Source: Bacteroidia bacterium | Lineage (GTDB): Bacteria > Bacteroidota > Bacteroidia > AKYH767-A > OLB10 | Assembly: GCA_016788065.1 (NCBI GenBank) | Contig: JAEUTI010000081.1 | Coordinates: forward strand, 62,001 to 126,000 | Direction of reading: 5' to 3' | Length of the DNA stretch: 64,000 nt | Translations under genes and position numbers: made by a program | The notes under the pieces: model-generated | What the model was told of the DNA's origin: nothing | The model's database searches: none | What the model saw: the letters and a program-made list of their open reading frames with translations, nothing else | Shown: one piece after another, positions 18,820-28,755 of the stretch | How the letters are laid out: every line of letters starts with the position of its first letter | How positions within the stretch are numbered: the stretch's first letter is position 1

Positions 18820-20226
18820 ATGGAAAAATTTGATGTTATAATAATTGGATCAGGTCCCGGAGGATATGTTGCCGCTATACGTTGTGCGCAATTAGGTATG
18901 AAAACGGCATTGGTGGAGAAGTATGGTTCGCTTGGAGGTACTTGTCTGAATGTTGGATGTATACCATCTAAAGCGTTGCTCGATTCATCAGAACATTATC
19001 ATAATGCGGTTCATAATTTTAAGACACATGGAATTGACGTGGAGAAAGTATTACCCAATCTTCCGCAAATGATTCTCCGAAAAGACGGTGTTGTGAAGCA
19101 AACAGTTGATGGGATCAATTTTCTGATGAAGAAAAATAAAATTTCCGTTTTTTATGGACATGGCACTTTTGTGAATAGTACTACTGTTGAAGTTAGTAAT
19201 GAAGGGAAAGCAGCCGTGACACTTAGCGCTCCCAAAATCATTATTGCAACAGGATCCAAACCTGCTTCTTTAAAAGGGGTTGAAGTAGATAAGAAACGCA
19301 TTATTACTTCTACGGAAGCTTTGAATTTGAAAGAGATTCCAAAACACCTGATTATTATTGGAGGTGGTGTGATTGGTCTCGAGCTTGGATCAGTTTATGC
19401 ACGGTTGGGATCCAAAGTTTCGGTAATAGAATATACTGATGCTATAATTGGAACTATGGATCGGGCATTGGGTAAAGAACTTGAAAAATCACTAAAGAAG
19501 CTAGGATTCGAATTTTACTTAGGTCATGCGGTTAGTGGTGCAAAAGCAACAGGAAATAAGGTGCAGGTTACTGCGAAGAATCTCAAATCAGAAAAAGATA
19601 TAACATTGGAAGGCGATTATTGTCTGCTCAGTGTTGGCCGCACACCGTATACCATGAATCTGGGGCTCGAGGCAGCAGGAGTAAAAGCAGATGAGCGTGG
19701 AAAAATACTGGTTGATGAACACCTGCAGACTAACGTTGCGGGGATATATGCTATTGGTGATGTTATCAAAGGGCCAATGTTGGCACATAAGGCAGAGGAA
19801 GAGGGTATTTTTGTTGCAGAAGTATTGGCGGGACAAAAACCGCATATCAATTACCTGCTTATTCCGGGTGTAGTTTATACCTGGCCTGAAGTTGCTGCGG
19901 TTGGTTATACCGAAGAGGAATTGAAAGCAGCAAAAAGGGAATACAAAACCGGAAATTTCCCATTCAAAGCAAGTGGAAGAGCACGTGCCAGTATGGATAC
20001 GGATGGGTTTATAAAAGTATTGGCAGACAAAAACACCGATGAAATTTTAGGTGTTCACATGATAGGGCCAAGGGCAGCAGACTTAATCGGTGAGGCAGTT
20101 GTAGCAATGGAATTCAGGGCTTCTGCGGAAGATATTTCCCGAATGAGTCATGCACATCCAACTTATACGGAGTCGTTTAAAGAAGCTTGTCTGGCAGCAA
20201 CAGCAAACAGGGCACTACATATGTGA
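18820..20226 (+). CDS. lpdA: Dihydrolipoyl dehydrogenase (E3)
   Basis: The FAD flavoprotein that reoxidises dihydrolipoamide in the pyruvate and 2-oxoglutarate dehydrogenase complexes and the glycine cleavage system. It has an FAD-binding GSGPGG motif at 10-15, the redox disulfide Cys42/Cys47 in GGTCLNVGCIPSK, an NAD-binding GGGVIGLELG, a second FAD motif YAIGDV, and the His446-Glu451 catalytic pair in HAHPTYTE. At 468 aa it is standard length. It stands alone 79 bp after lnt. No E1 or E2 genes adjoin it, and gcvP lies about 33 kb away in the same window. Confidence 0.96.
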   Translation: MEKFDVIIIGSGPGGYVAAIRCAQLGMKTALVEKYGSLGGTCLNVGCIPSKALLDSSEHYHNAVHNFKTHGIDVEKVLPNLPQMILRKDGVVKQTVDGINFLMKKNKISVFYGHGTFVNSTTVEVSNEGKAAVTLSAPKIIIATGSKPASLKGVEVDKKRIITSTEALNLKEIPKHLIIIGGGVIGLELGSVYARLGSKVSVIEYTDAIIGTMDRALGKELEKSLKKLGFEFYLGHAVSGAKATGNKVQVTAKNLKSEKDITLEGDYCLLSVGRTPYTMNLGLEAAGVKADERGKILVDEHLQTNVAGIYAIGDVIKGPMLAHKAEEEGIFVAEVLAGQKPHINYLLIPGVVYTWPEVAAVGYTEEELKAAKREYKTGNFPFKASGRARASMDTDGFIKVLADKNTDEILGVHMIGPRAADLIGEAVVAMEFRASAEDISRMSHAHPTYTESFKEACLAATANRALHM

Positions 20227-20258
20227 GATTTGAGTAAAAATTTATTTGTTAAAAAATA

Positions 20259-21011
20259 TTAAAGCGGTTTTTTACCGACGCAAATGACCGATAAGCCAAT
20301 GCGTCTGAAAAGCAATTTGTCGATTATTTTAAAAACAGGAACCAGAGCATCATAAATTTTCATTTGAGAAGCCGGTATTGTTTTATTTTTCTGAATAAAT
20401 CCGGAAACAAACCAACCCGGAATTCCGCCGGCATTGAAGTAAAATGCCTTCTTAACTTCCAGTTTATTGAAGGTAAATAATTGTGAAAGTGTATTTCTTC
20501 TGTAACGGCGATAATGAAAAAGTTCTTTATCGAAATTATTGTAGAGCGACTGAAATGCGGGAACCAGTATGATTAATGTTCCGCCTGGTTTTAAAAGGTA
20601 AGAACAGTTTTGAATAGCATGATTATCGTTTTCAATATGCTCAACAACATTCAATGCAAAAACAGTGTCGAATGTGCCTTTTAAATGGCTGTAAACATTT
20701 TCAAAATCGGGATGAACCAAATCGAGATTTAAAACTGATTCGGGAGTTGCATGGGTGGGGAATTGCTCATGCAAAAATTTTCGGTAGTTATCTCTTATAT
20801 CTGATAGAGTGATGTTAAAGCCATCATCTATAAATCGTGTCGAAATATTGCCGATTCCGGAACCTATTTCAAGTATTTTACCGGAACAAAAGGGTTTTAC
20901 TGTCTGATAGGTCCAGTCGTTGAAGTGATAAGCATCCGAAATCACTTTTAATGTTTCGAAACCTTCAGAATCAATTTCTTTAAAGATAAATTGTTTCTGT
21001 AAATTCATCAT
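20259..21011 (-). CDS. SAM-dependent class I methyltransferase
   Basis: A 250-aa methyltransferase with the Rossmann motif [14 protein letters not shown], an acidic motif after beta-2 (LSDIR), and [13 protein letters not shown] followed by [13 protein letters not shown]. This profile is that of ubiE/methyltransferase-11-like enzymes. The start codon sits within the stop of the upstream glycosyltransferase (4-bp overlap, two ATGs in a row), so the two are translationally coupled. The pairing suggests methylation of a glycan, lipid carrier or sugar product. The C-terminal 70 residues, with a hydrophobic segment, hint at membrane association. The substrate is unknown. Confidence 0.88.
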   Translation of the reverse strand: MMNLQKQFIFKEIDSEGFETLKVISDAYHFNDWTYQTVKPFCSGKILEIGSGIGNISTRFIDDGFNITLSDIRDNYRKFLHEQFPTHATPESVLNLDLVHPDFENVYSHLKGTFDTVFALNVVEHIENDNHAIQNCSYLLKPGGTLIILVPAFQSLYNNFDKELFHYRRYRRNTLSQLFTFNKLEVKKAFYFNAGGIPGWFVSGFIQKNKTIPASQMKIYDALVPVFKIIDKLLFRRIGLSVICVGKKPL

Positions 21012-21718
21012 TTAAACAACCCGTATCTAAGAATGCAATAGATTGCACGGAAGCCATCTTTCCAATTTATTTTTTTACCTTCTTCATAAGTTCTTCCGTA
21101 ATACGAGATTCCCACCTCATAAATCCTGATTTTGGGGATTCTTGAAATTTTGGCTGTTACTTCGGGTTCGAATCCAAAACGGTTTTCTTTTAAGGTTAAA
21201 CTTTGAATGATTTCTCTCTTGAAAAGTTTGTAGCATGTTTCCATGTCGGTTAAATTCAGATTGGTGAACATATTCGACAAGGAAGTGAGGAATCTGTTTC
21301 CTAGAGTATGCCAAAAGAAAAGGATTCGGTGAGGTTTTCCGCCAATAAATCTGGAGCCATAAACAACATCAGCAAAGCCATCCAATACCGGTTTGAGCAG
21401 GATGTTATATTCATTTGGATCATATTCCAGATCGGCATCCTGAATTATAACAAAATCACCGGTAGCTTTCTGAATGCCGGTATGTAGGGCAGCACCTTTG
21501 CCTTTGTTGATTTCGTGATGATAAAGACGATATTGAACTTCAGGATGAGTAGCAATGTAATTTTCCAGTGCTTGTTTTGTCCCATCTTTAGAACAGTCGT
21601 TGACCAGAATTACTTCTTTTGAAAGATTCTCCGGCAATTTTACTGCATTAATTTTATCGAGAATACGGTGAATTGTATTCTCTTCATTATAGCAGGGGAC
21701 TATGATCGAAAGAATCAT
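21008..21718 (-). CDS. Glycosyltransferase family 2 (polyprenyl-phosphate sugar transferase type)
   Basis: A 236-aa GT-A enzyme. It has the N-terminal [24 protein letters not shown], and the metal-binding DxD in [15 protein letters not shown] basic [10 protein letters not shown] segment follows. It resembles dolichyl/undecaprenyl-phosphate glucose or mannose synthases of the short type without C-terminal membrane helices. Such enzymes charge a lipid carrier that supplies GT-C transferases, which fits the three GT-C-type proteins encoded a few kb away. It is coupled to the methyltransferase behind it. Confidence 0.9.
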   Translation of the reverse strand: MILSIIVPCYNEENTIHRILDKINAVKLPENLSKEVILVNDCSKDGTKQALENYIATHPEVQYRLYHHEINKGKGAALHTGIQKATGDFVIIQDADLEYDPNEYNILLKPVLDGFADVVYGSRFIGGKPHRILFFWHTLGNRFLTSLSNMFTNLNLTDMETCYKLFKREIIQSLTLKENRFGFEPEVTAKISRIPKIRIYEVGISYYGRTYEEGKKINWKDGFRAIYCILRYGLFK

Positions 21719-21832
21719 ATTGCAAAGTGTTGGTATTCAATAAAATAAATGTCGATTTTGATTATTTTGCAAATATAGTATTTTTTCAGGCATATAAATT
21801 CGATATTTGTTTGACTAAAATTTGAGTTAAAA

Positions 21833-22399
21833 ATGAACAAATCAATTGGCCTTAAGGTATTTATAACTTTGGTGATTATTAGTTTGGCTGTGTTTTTGAC
21901 TGTACGGTACCGAATGACAAAGCCGGAAATTTCAGAACAGGTTGAAACAAAAATGAAGGATTCAATTGCTTTTACTTTTGATTTTGAGCATGCATCTGAT
22001 TTGAAGAATATTCAAACTGTAACCGACTTTAAGGCAAAATCCGGTACATATAGTGCAATGTTGAATGACAGCATTGAGTATAGTGTTACATTTTCGAAAA
22101 ATTTGAGTGATATTCCTGACTTTAAACTTGTTAAGGAAGTTAAGGTTGAGTGTTCACTTTTTAGCGATAAGAAGATTCAAAATGCTTCAATAGTTCTTGC
22201 AATTGACGGACCTGATGGTAAATCTATTCATTGGTCAGGAGATAATATTTATGGGAAGGAAAATGAATGGAGTACATTCACTAAAGTCTTCCCACTCGAT
22301 GGCTCTTACCTCGACAATTCAGGTATTCTGAAAATATTTATCTGGAATAAAGAAAAGGAAGTTTTCTATTTGGATGACTTAAATATAGTTTTTAAATAG
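21833..22399 (+). CDS. Membrane-anchored beta-sandwich protein, unknown function
   Basis: A 188-aa protein with an N-terminal membrane anchor (about residues 7-25) and an extracytoplasmic domain that looks like a carbohydrate-binding jelly roll. Landmarks are TFDFEHASD, SGTYSAMLNDSIEYS and a final strand FYLDDLNIVFK. The same outline (LLDFENGG, then KFSYVLSHAEQYTPS, then FIDDLKAEVF) is fused to the C-terminus of the GT-C-type protein encoded at 23963. This is therefore a stand-alone version of that module. It starts the plus-strand part of the glycan island, 41 bp before the GH5-like gene. No catalytic residues are recognised. Confidence 0.6.
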   Translation: MNKSIGLKVFITLVIISLAVFLTVRYRMTKPEISEQVETKMKDSIAFTFDFEHASDLKNIQTVTDFKAKSGTYSAMLNDSIEYSVTFSKNLSDIPDFKLVKEVKVECSLFSDKKIQNASIVLAIDGPDGKSIHWSGDNIYGKENEWSTFTKVFPLDGSYLDNSGILKIFIWNKEKEVFYLDDLNIVFK

Positions 22400-22440
22400 T
22401 TAATTCCATAACAGGGATATTTTTTTATAACGATTTTGTA

Positions 22441-23952
22441 ATGAACAGAAAGTTTTATTTGCCATTAAAATTCCTGGTGATTTTCGTTGTATTATGTGCA
22501 GGAGGGTATTTTTATTTGCATTATGAAGTTTCAAAAAACTATGGTGTGCCGCTGGATGACCATAATTTTGTGATTTTAAAGGATAATAAATTTTTTCACA
22601 ATGATGAGGTTTTCTTTCCAATCGCACTCAATTATATTGTTGCCTTAAATATTGATGGTTCTAAATTATGGGTTTCACCATCTCATGATTATGTTGATGT
22701 GGAGTCTGACAGTTACTCGAATCGTGATTCTGCTTTAAAACACTTACAGGCTGATATGGATCTAATTAAACAGTCCGGATTCAATACTGTCAGAGTCGTT
22801 GGGATAGGGGAGATGAAGGTTCATGATTATCAAACCGGTGAATTAAAATTCCCGGCCCGAACACCTGATGGAAAGGAAGAGTTTTTGTATCTTATGAAGA
22901 ATAATAATCAACAAAGATATTTCGAGGCGCTTGAGGAGCTTTTTAAAATTGCAGAAAAATCTGGTTTGAAAATAATTTTCCTTAATAAAATGCTGCCTGA
23001 TGTGAATACAACTGAAAAGCACCTCAAAGAACTTGCATATTATTTTAGGGCAGATACTTGTATATTAGCGTATGATTTATTTAATGAGCCGTTGTACTTT
23101 GACCTGACTCTTAGGCCTAAACAAGCGGTCTATAAAGTCACGAACAGGTGGAAAAATATAATACGGAATTACGCTCCAAACCATCTTGTCACAATCGGTT
23201 TGGTTGGGATCAGAGAAGTTTTTGCCTGGGATCCGAATATCGTTAATGTCGATTTCATTTCATTTCATCCTTATGAACATGAACCTGAACAGGTAAGGAA
23301 TGAAATTTTATGGTATCAGAAATATGTGAATAAACCATGGATAATAGGCGAGACTGCAATCCCCGCCGATAATGATTCAGTCAGTTACGACTTGCAACAG
23401 GAGTTCGCAAAAAATGCAATAAAGCAAAGCGTTAGTTGCGGTGCCATAGGGTTTTCCTGGTGGCAATTTAAGGATGTTAGATGGGCAGAATTTCATGCTA
23501 GCTTTATGGGCATTTATACACGGGAAGGTGAAACACTTTTGAAGAACAGTAATGAAACTGTATCAGGTACCGCAAAACCCGTTATTAATGAATTCCTGAA
23601 TTTTAATTATTCTAAGAGCAAAGGTGAATGTGTTTGTTTGCCTAATTATTACAATTATTCCATGAACACCAAGTTTAGTGTAACAGGCAAAATAGTTGAT
23701 CAAGATGAGAACCCTGTTGAAGGGGCGGTAATTCTTGCCTGGAACAAAGATTGGACACATAGTTACCATACAATTACTCAGAAAGATGGATCTTTTGATG
23801 TACGTAGTAATTATCCTTTTTATCATTTAAGAATGTCGGCAACCAATTATACTGTGATTGCTGACGATATTTTACCGGATACTGCGAGAGTAGCCGGAAA
23901 TGGAATTCCCACAATATCTATGGGAGTCAAAATGATACGGAAAGAGTTTTAA
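22441..23952 (+). CDS. GH5-like glycoside hydrolase with carboxypeptidase-regulatory domain
   Basis: A 503-aa membrane-anchored (segment about 8-27) TIM-barrel protein of the cellulase/GH5-like superfamily. The acid/base is probably Glu216 in YDLFNEPLYF and the nucleophile Glu304 in WIIGETAIP, the usual positions at strands 4 and 7. Catalysis would be retaining hydrolysis or transglycosylation of a beta-linked glycan. The C-terminal 90 residues form a carboxypeptidase-D-like regulatory sandwich (VTGKIVDQDENPVEGAVIL). It sits between a lectin-like anchored protein and a GT-C protein, 10 bp before the latter, so it probably trims or releases the glycan made by this island rather than feeding on external cellulose. 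Confidence 0.75.
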   Translation: MNRKFYLPLKFLVIFVVLCAGGYFYLHYEVSKNYGVPLDDHNFVILKDNKFFHNDEVFFPIALNYIVALNIDGSKLWVSPSHDYVDVESDSYSNRDSALKHLQADMDLIKQSGFNTVRVVGIGEMKVHDYQTGELKFPARTPDGKEEFLYLMKNNNQQRYFEALEELFKIAEKSGLKIIFLNKMLPDVNTTEKHLKELAYYFRADTCILAYDLFNEPLYFDLTLRPKQAVYKVTNRWKNIIRNYAPNHLVTIGLVGIREVFAWDPNIVNVDFISFHPYEHEPEQVRNEILWYQKYVNKPWIIGETAIPADNDSVSYDLQQEFAKNAIKQSVSCGAIGFSWWQFKDVRWAEFHASFMGIYTREGETLLKNSNETVSGTAKPVINEFLNFNYSKSKGECVCLPNYYNYSMNTKFSVTGKIVDQDENPVEGAVILAWNKDWTHSYHTITQKDGSFDVRSNYPFYHLRMSATNYTVIADDILPDTARVAGNGIPTISMGVKMIRKEF

Positions 23953-23962
23953 CTTTACAAAC

Positions 23963-25810
23963 ATGAGTAGTTCTATAGCTTCCGGAAGTACTCGCAAATG
24001 GTCACACAATGCATTACTGCTTATTGTGACTATGATTGTTATTTTTAATTTAATCCGTTTTCCGGGTAATATTTTATCTTGGGATGTATTCGGGTACTAC
24101 ATGTATCTTCCCATGATTTTTATTTATGACAATTGGGGTTTGCAGGATGTTTCAATATTAAAGCATATTGTAGAGGAATATAATAGTAGCTCTACACTTT
24201 ATCAGGCTTATCAAGCGGAAACTGGTACATGGGTGATGAGGTACACCATGGGAATGGCAGTTTTTTACCTGCCTTTTTTTCTTATTGGTCATTTTATTGC
24301 ATGGATTACCGGATTTCCCATGGACGGATTTTCAGGACCTTATCAAGTCGCAATTCTTTATGGTGGGATTTTTTATAGTTTTTTGGGATTCTATTTCTTA
24401 AGAAAAATACTATCAGAATACTTTAACGATCGAATTGTAGCACTCACACTGTTGGCCATTTATTTTGGGACAAATTATATGTTCCATACCGGCTTTGACG
24501 GGCAAAATGCTATGTCACATAATTATTTGTTCACTGCATACGCCATTTTGATATGGCTTACAATTAAATGGCAACAGCAATTTAGTTTTAAATACCTGGT
24601 TTTAATTGCGCTAAATTGCGGGTTAATTATACTGGCAAGGCCAAGTGAAATGGTGAGCTTATTAATTCCGATATTATGGAATATTGAATCAATTGTCGAT
24701 CTAAAAAAGCGTTTTGAAATATTAACAAAAGATATTAATAGGTTTCTTTTACTGACGTTTGTATTTTTAAGCATCTTCATTCCACAAATGGTTTACTGGA
24801 AAATCATTACAGGAGATTTTATTTTTAATAGTTATTACAGTAATCCTGGCGAAGGTTTTGAGTTTTCTCACCCTTTCATTCTTGAAGTTTTATTCAGTTT
24901 CAGAAAGGGATGGTTAATTTACACGCCTTTGATGATACTCGCCCTTATTGGTATTGTACTGTTATTTCTTCAGCGAAGTAAATTAAGGTGGAATGTATTA
25001 GTGTTTTTTGTTTGTAACTTATATATAGTATCAAGTTGGTCATGTTGGTGGTATGCAGAGAGTTTCAGCTCAAGAGCATTAGTTCAATCCTACGTTATTT
25101 TAGCTTTACCGTTGGCCACCATGATAAATTTCATAGCTGAAAATATAAAAGCTCTATTTTATCAGATTGTTACCGGCTTAATATGTTTAATTGTTATTTT
25201 TAATATGTTTCAGACATGGCAATACAGTAAAGATATTATTCATCCATCTAGAATGACATGGAAAGCATATAAAGCCACTCTTTTGAAGACTCAAACACCT
25301 GCCAATTTTACCGATCTGTTGATGGTTGACCGGGATAAGGTAAATAGCGACACAATTGAGATAACGAGTTATAAAAAAACCAAAGAGTTGCTGCTGGATT
25401 TCGAAAATGGCGGAGGAAATAGTTCTGAACAAAAAGCCAATGGAAAATTTTCTTATGTATTAAGCCATGCTGAGCAATATACTCCTTCTATTAAACAAAA
25501 ATACAGAGAGATCAGTTCCCGTGATCACTTAAAGATTAAATTTTCTGCCAAAGTATTTCTAAAAAGTTCTTATTCAGCGGGTGAATTGTATGTGAGATTT
25601 GAAAATCATGGCAAAGAATACGGAGTTAAAAAGCTTTGGGTTGACTCTTCATTAATTCCAACAGGATCTTGGCAAGAAGTAACTTTTTATTATTTTACAC
25701 CTGTAATCAGAGTTGACAATGATAAGATGAAATTGTATTTTGTCAGCAAAGCAAATGACGTAATATTCATTGATGATTTGAAGGCTGAAGTATTTGAGAG
25801 GATTGAATAA
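23963..25810 (+). CDS. GT-C-type multi-pass membrane glycosyltransferase with C-terminal jelly-roll domain
   Basis: A 615-aa protein with about ten membrane helices in residues 20-420, and a polar domain of about 150 residues at the end. An acidic pair in the first loop (SWDVFGYYMYLP) and the NAMSHNYLFTAYA segment resemble the lipid-phosphate-sugar-dependent GT-C superfamily. The C-terminal domain resembles the separate protein encoded at 21833. It is a paralogue of the convergent gene at 25811, with which it shares FRKGWLIYTPLMI and SWSCWWYAESFSSRALVQSY-like segments. The stop codons of the two genes are adjacent with no base between. A transferase or flippase role is inferred, not shown. 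Confidence 0.7.
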   Translation: MSSSIASGSTRKWSHNALLLIVTMIVIFNLIRFPGNILSWDVFGYYMYLPMIFIYDNWGLQDVSILKHIVEEYNSSSTLYQAYQAETGTWVMRYTMGMAVFYLPFFLIGHFIAWITGFPMDGFSGPYQVAILYGGIFYSFLGFYFLRKILSEYFNDRIVALTLLAIYFGTNYMFHTGFDGQNAMSHNYLFTAYAILIWLTIKWQQQFSFKYLVLIALNCGLIILARPSEMVSLLIPILWNIESIVDLKKRFEILTKDINRFLLLTFVFLSIFIPQMVYWKIITGDFIFNSYYSNPGEGFEFSHPFILEVLFSFRKGWLIYTPLMILALIGIVLLFLQRSKLRWNVLVFFVCNLYIVSSWSCWWYAESFSSRALVQSYVILALPLATMINFIAENIKALFYQIVTGLICLIVIFNMFQTWQYSKDIIHPSRMTWKAYKATLLKTQTPANFTDLLMVDRDKVNSDTIEITSYKKTKELLLDFENGGGNSSEQKANGKFSYVLSHAEQYTPSIKQKYREISSRDHLKIKFSAKVFLKSSYSAGELYVRFENHGKEYGVKKLWVDSSLIPTGSWQEVTFYYFTPVIRVDNDKMKLYFVSKANDVIFIDDLKAEVFERIE

Positions 25811-27163
25811 TCAACGGTCTCCCAGTTTAGCTTTTTCGTAGTCAGGCCAGGAAACCAGCTCTTCAAATTCTTTGATTTGGTAATTTTTGCCAAATTGTTT
25901 AAGGTATAACTTTTTGTTCATGCCATCCCAGTGTATGTAATGATATTCAAATTGGTAAGTTTGGACAATATTTAACCAAATGAAAAATACACACACTGCA
26001 TAGAAAGCTATATTGAATATGTAGTTTCTTTCCAAAATATACTTTACGGTAAAAGCAAAGGGAATAATTAATAAGCTGTAACTTTCTATCAGTGCTCTTT
26101 GTCCAAATGTTCCGCCATACCACCAGCACCACCAGGAAAATATAACATACAAGTTTATCAACATAAAAATGATAATCGAATTTCGAAGTTGACGGGATTC
26201 ATTTTTCATCAGAAATAAACCGGCAATTGAAAAGATCATAATTGGAGTATACACCAGCCACCCTTTTCGGAAGCTGAATAAGCCATCAATTAACTTTGGT
26301 TGTAGAAAAAAGAAAGACTCGTCATTATAGGAATAATAAACGTATTTTCCAGTTACACTTTTCCAATAGAATAACTGGGGTAATAACATTATGATTGATA
26401 GAATGCCAAATATCAAGATTGGCATAATTATTTTTTTGCCGGTAAAGAGGTTCTTAATTGTTTGCCAGCAATATATTATGAAAAAAAGAATGATAACTGC
26501 ATTGGATGGCCTGACCAGTGTTATTAATCCGAAAGTTAATGCCGGAATTATCAGTCGAATCAATTTCGGGTTCTCATTCCATTTCAAAGTATAATAAATA
26601 AATATGGAAAATAAACAAAAGTTGTACACGTGAGGCATAGGTGCTGATTGGGAGGAATAACAAAGCAGGTTTGTTCCTAGGCCAACAAGTAATATTGTAA
26701 TTGCAACCACAGGTTCTGAAAATTTGAAGTGATAAAGAATTTTTCTTGAAAACTCAAGACCTAATATTAAGTAGAAAAGCGTACTAATTATCAAAAATAA
26801 TTTATAGGGTTCGGAAAATCCATCTGGTAAATATTCTGAATTTCGGGCATATAAATGAGCTATTCCGAAAAATGGGCTGTAAAGTATTGAAAGCCCCATA
26901 CTCATTTTAAACACATTCTTGCCATCTGTTGTTGGTAAGGTCCAGAACAAACCTTCATTCGAAGAATTAGTATAGCTACTTTTTGATACACCAATATCAT
27001 TATATATAAAGTAGGCTGGTAGATATCCATAATACGATTTTACGTCATGTTCAATAACACGATCTTCATGCTCCCAATTCTTTAAATCAAAATCAATTGT
27101 CAGGCAAATTGTAAAGATTAACCAAATGGAAATAGTTGATAGCTTAAGGTTGTATCCGTTCAC
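25811..27163 (-). CDS. GT-C-type multi-pass membrane protein, paralogue of the 23963 gene
   Basis: A 450-aa protein with about ten membrane helices. It shares with its convergent neighbour the first-loop pattern KSYYGYLPAYFIYNDIG, the SQSAPMPHVYNFCLF block, the FRKGWLVYTPIMIF block and FSWWCWWYGGTFGQRALIES. It lacks the C-terminal jelly-roll domain. The annotated start is a GTG at 27163. It is followed upstream, on the same strand, by another GT-C-like gene 26 bp away. It probably transfers a sugar from a polyprenyl-phosphate donor on the periplasmic face. The inverted duplication of neighbouring genes suggests local rearrangement. Confidence 0.68.
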   Translation of the reverse strand: MNGYNLKLSTISIWLIFTICLTIDFDLKNWEHEDRVIEHDVKSYYGYLPAYFIYNDIGVSKSSYTNSSNEGLFWTLPTTDGKNVFKMSMGLSILYSPFFGIAHLYARNSEYLPDGFSEPYKLFLIISTLFYLILGLEFSRKILYHFKFSEPVVAITILLVGLGTNLLCYSSQSAPMPHVYNFCLFSIFIYYTLKWNENPKLIRLIIPALTFGLITLVRPSNAVIILFFIIYCWQTIKNLFTGKKIIMPILIFGILSIIMLLPQLFYWKSVTGKYVYYSYNDESFFFLQPKLIDGLFSFRKGWLVYTPIMIFSIAGLFLMKNESRQLRNSIIIFMLINLYVIFSWWCWWYGGTFGQRALIESYSLLIIPFAFTVKYILERNYIFNIAFYAVCVFFIWLNIVQTYQFEYHYIHWDGMNKKLYLKQFGKNYQIKEFEELVSWPDYEKAKLGDR

Positions 27164-27189
27164 GTATTAATTAATTTTATAGTTATAAT

Positions 27190-28755
27190 TTATTTTAACT
27201 TGAAAGTTCCTGAAATTGGTATATTTCCAGCCATAATAGAATCAATTTTGTTAAGCTCGGTAAATTCTCGGTCGCCCCATCTGTAATTTGTGATAAAATA
27301 GTCCGCCTCCTCGAAAGAAGTTTCTATGATACGGTTCCTTTGAGTTTCATTTAAAATTGATAAATTGTGATGACCTGCATTGTTTGGAAAGTGAATTTTG
27401 ATTTTGTAGCTTGTATCCTGTTCCAAAAGTTTTTCAGTCGCTTCTCTGAAAGATAACCCCCAGTAATCAAGTTCATATTCAAATCTTTTTGATTCATTGT
27501 TTATCCCGCTGGCAGTGTTAAAGTATACATTTTGGTAGGGATGCAATGTGAAAGCCACATAACCGATTTGAAATGTAAAGATTAAAATTATTGATTTTGT
27601 TAAGAGTTTATAGAGTTGCGAATAACCTGATATTTGTTGAATTAGAAATTGCAAGCCACTGATTGAAATAAATAAAATAGGTGCAAACAAGAAAAATAAA
27701 TGCCGCCATCCATCATATAGCACAGAATGATTGTAAATAACAGACCCAAGAGTTAAAATTAACAAAGATATTGAAAAAAATTCCAAGGGATATTTATGGA
27801 TAAATTCTTGCTTTAGTTTTATAACCTTTTTAATAAGGTACAAAATAGCCAAAGCAAAGAAAATTAGTATCAGTTCAGGAATTGTAATTAACATCCAGGT
27901 AATACTGTAATGCCATGGAAGCTCTAAAGATGAAATGAAATTCCCCTGATATCGAACTGTTGAATCCCATGGAAATAGTTTCATTTCCTGGAATGCACCT
28001 AGAAAGTGATGAACGGGATCTAGCCACAAAATCGGCCAAAATATAATGATGAATGCAATGGTTAAAGGTGTAAACTGGAGGATTGTCATCACCAACTTCT
28101 TATAACTTTTTCCCCGAAAAATATTAGATAGAGCCGTGAGTCCCAGAATTGATATTGAAATTAATGGAATCAAAATGCCGGTAATTCGGATACCTATTGC
28201 AAAGCCGCAAACTAATGCATGAATAAATGCATTTTTATATCCAGGTGCCTTGATAAGATTATATAAACTATGCAGACTAAAAGTGGTTAATACATAAAAA
28301 GCTATGTCTTTTGAGTTAAAAAATGATTCGGCAAAAAAGCGAGGCATTAAAAAGTACCATAGCAAACCGATTGAGATTATAAAGTAGCTCTTATAAATTT
28401 TTCGTAGCAACAAAAATAGAGAGAGCCCCCCCAACCAGTACAATATATATGATATTAAATGCCGGAAGTAATAATTGTCCGGGTTTGAAGTTTTTCCAAA
28501 AAGACTTTGTAAAGAATATACTACTACTTCAAAAGCGGGACCATGATATTTCTCTGGATTATTGATGTAAATGTTTGGTGTTTTATTTATTATAAATTCA
28601 TATGTAGCCTTGCCAATATCTACCATTTGCGCCTGTTCATCCCATGCGATTCCATAATCTCGATATGAAACGAATCCTATTATCAGAAACAATGTTAGTA
28701 TTAAAAGAGGGATTCTTTCATAACGAAAAGGACTGAAAGGTGAAGTGATTGTCAT
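27190..28755 (-). CDS. GT39/ArnT-like membrane glycosyltransferase
   Basis: A 521-aa protein of the dolichyl-phosphate-mannose-protein mannosyltransferase / ArnT superfamily. The first periplasmic loop carries YGIAWDEQAQM, where the Asp-Glu pair is the catalytic/metal site in GT-C enzymes. About ten to twelve membrane helices follow, and a C-terminal polar domain of about 110 residues ends at the stop. It is the first gene of a minus-strand pair with the GT-C gene downstream (26-bp spacing). The long AT-rich gap upstream separates it from the divergent SGNH hydrolase. Donor and acceptor are unknown. Confidence 0.75.
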   Translation of the reverse strand: MTITSPFSPFRYERIPLLILTLFLIIGFVSYRDYGIAWDEQAQMVDIGKATYEFIINKTPNIYINNPEKYHGPAFEVVVYSLQSLFGKTSNPDNYYFRHLISYILYWLGGLSLFLLLRKIYKSYFIISIGLLWYFLMPRFFAESFFNSKDIAFYVLTTFSLHSLYNLIKAPGYKNAFIHALVCGFAIGIRITGILIPLISISILGLTALSNIFRGKSYKKLVMTILQFTPLTIAFIIIFWPILWLDPVHHFLGAFQEMKLFPWDSTVRYQGNFISSLELPWHYSITWMLITIPELILIFFALAILYLIKKVIKLKQEFIHKYPLEFFSISLLILTLGSVIYNHSVLYDGWRHLFFLFAPILFISISGLQFLIQQISGYSQLYKLLTKSIILIFTFQIGYVAFTLHPYQNVYFNTASGINNESKRFEYELDYWGLSFREATEKLLEQDTSYKIKIHFPNNAGHHNLSILNETQRNRIIETSFEEADYFITNYRWGDREFTELNKIDSIMAGNIPISGTFKLK

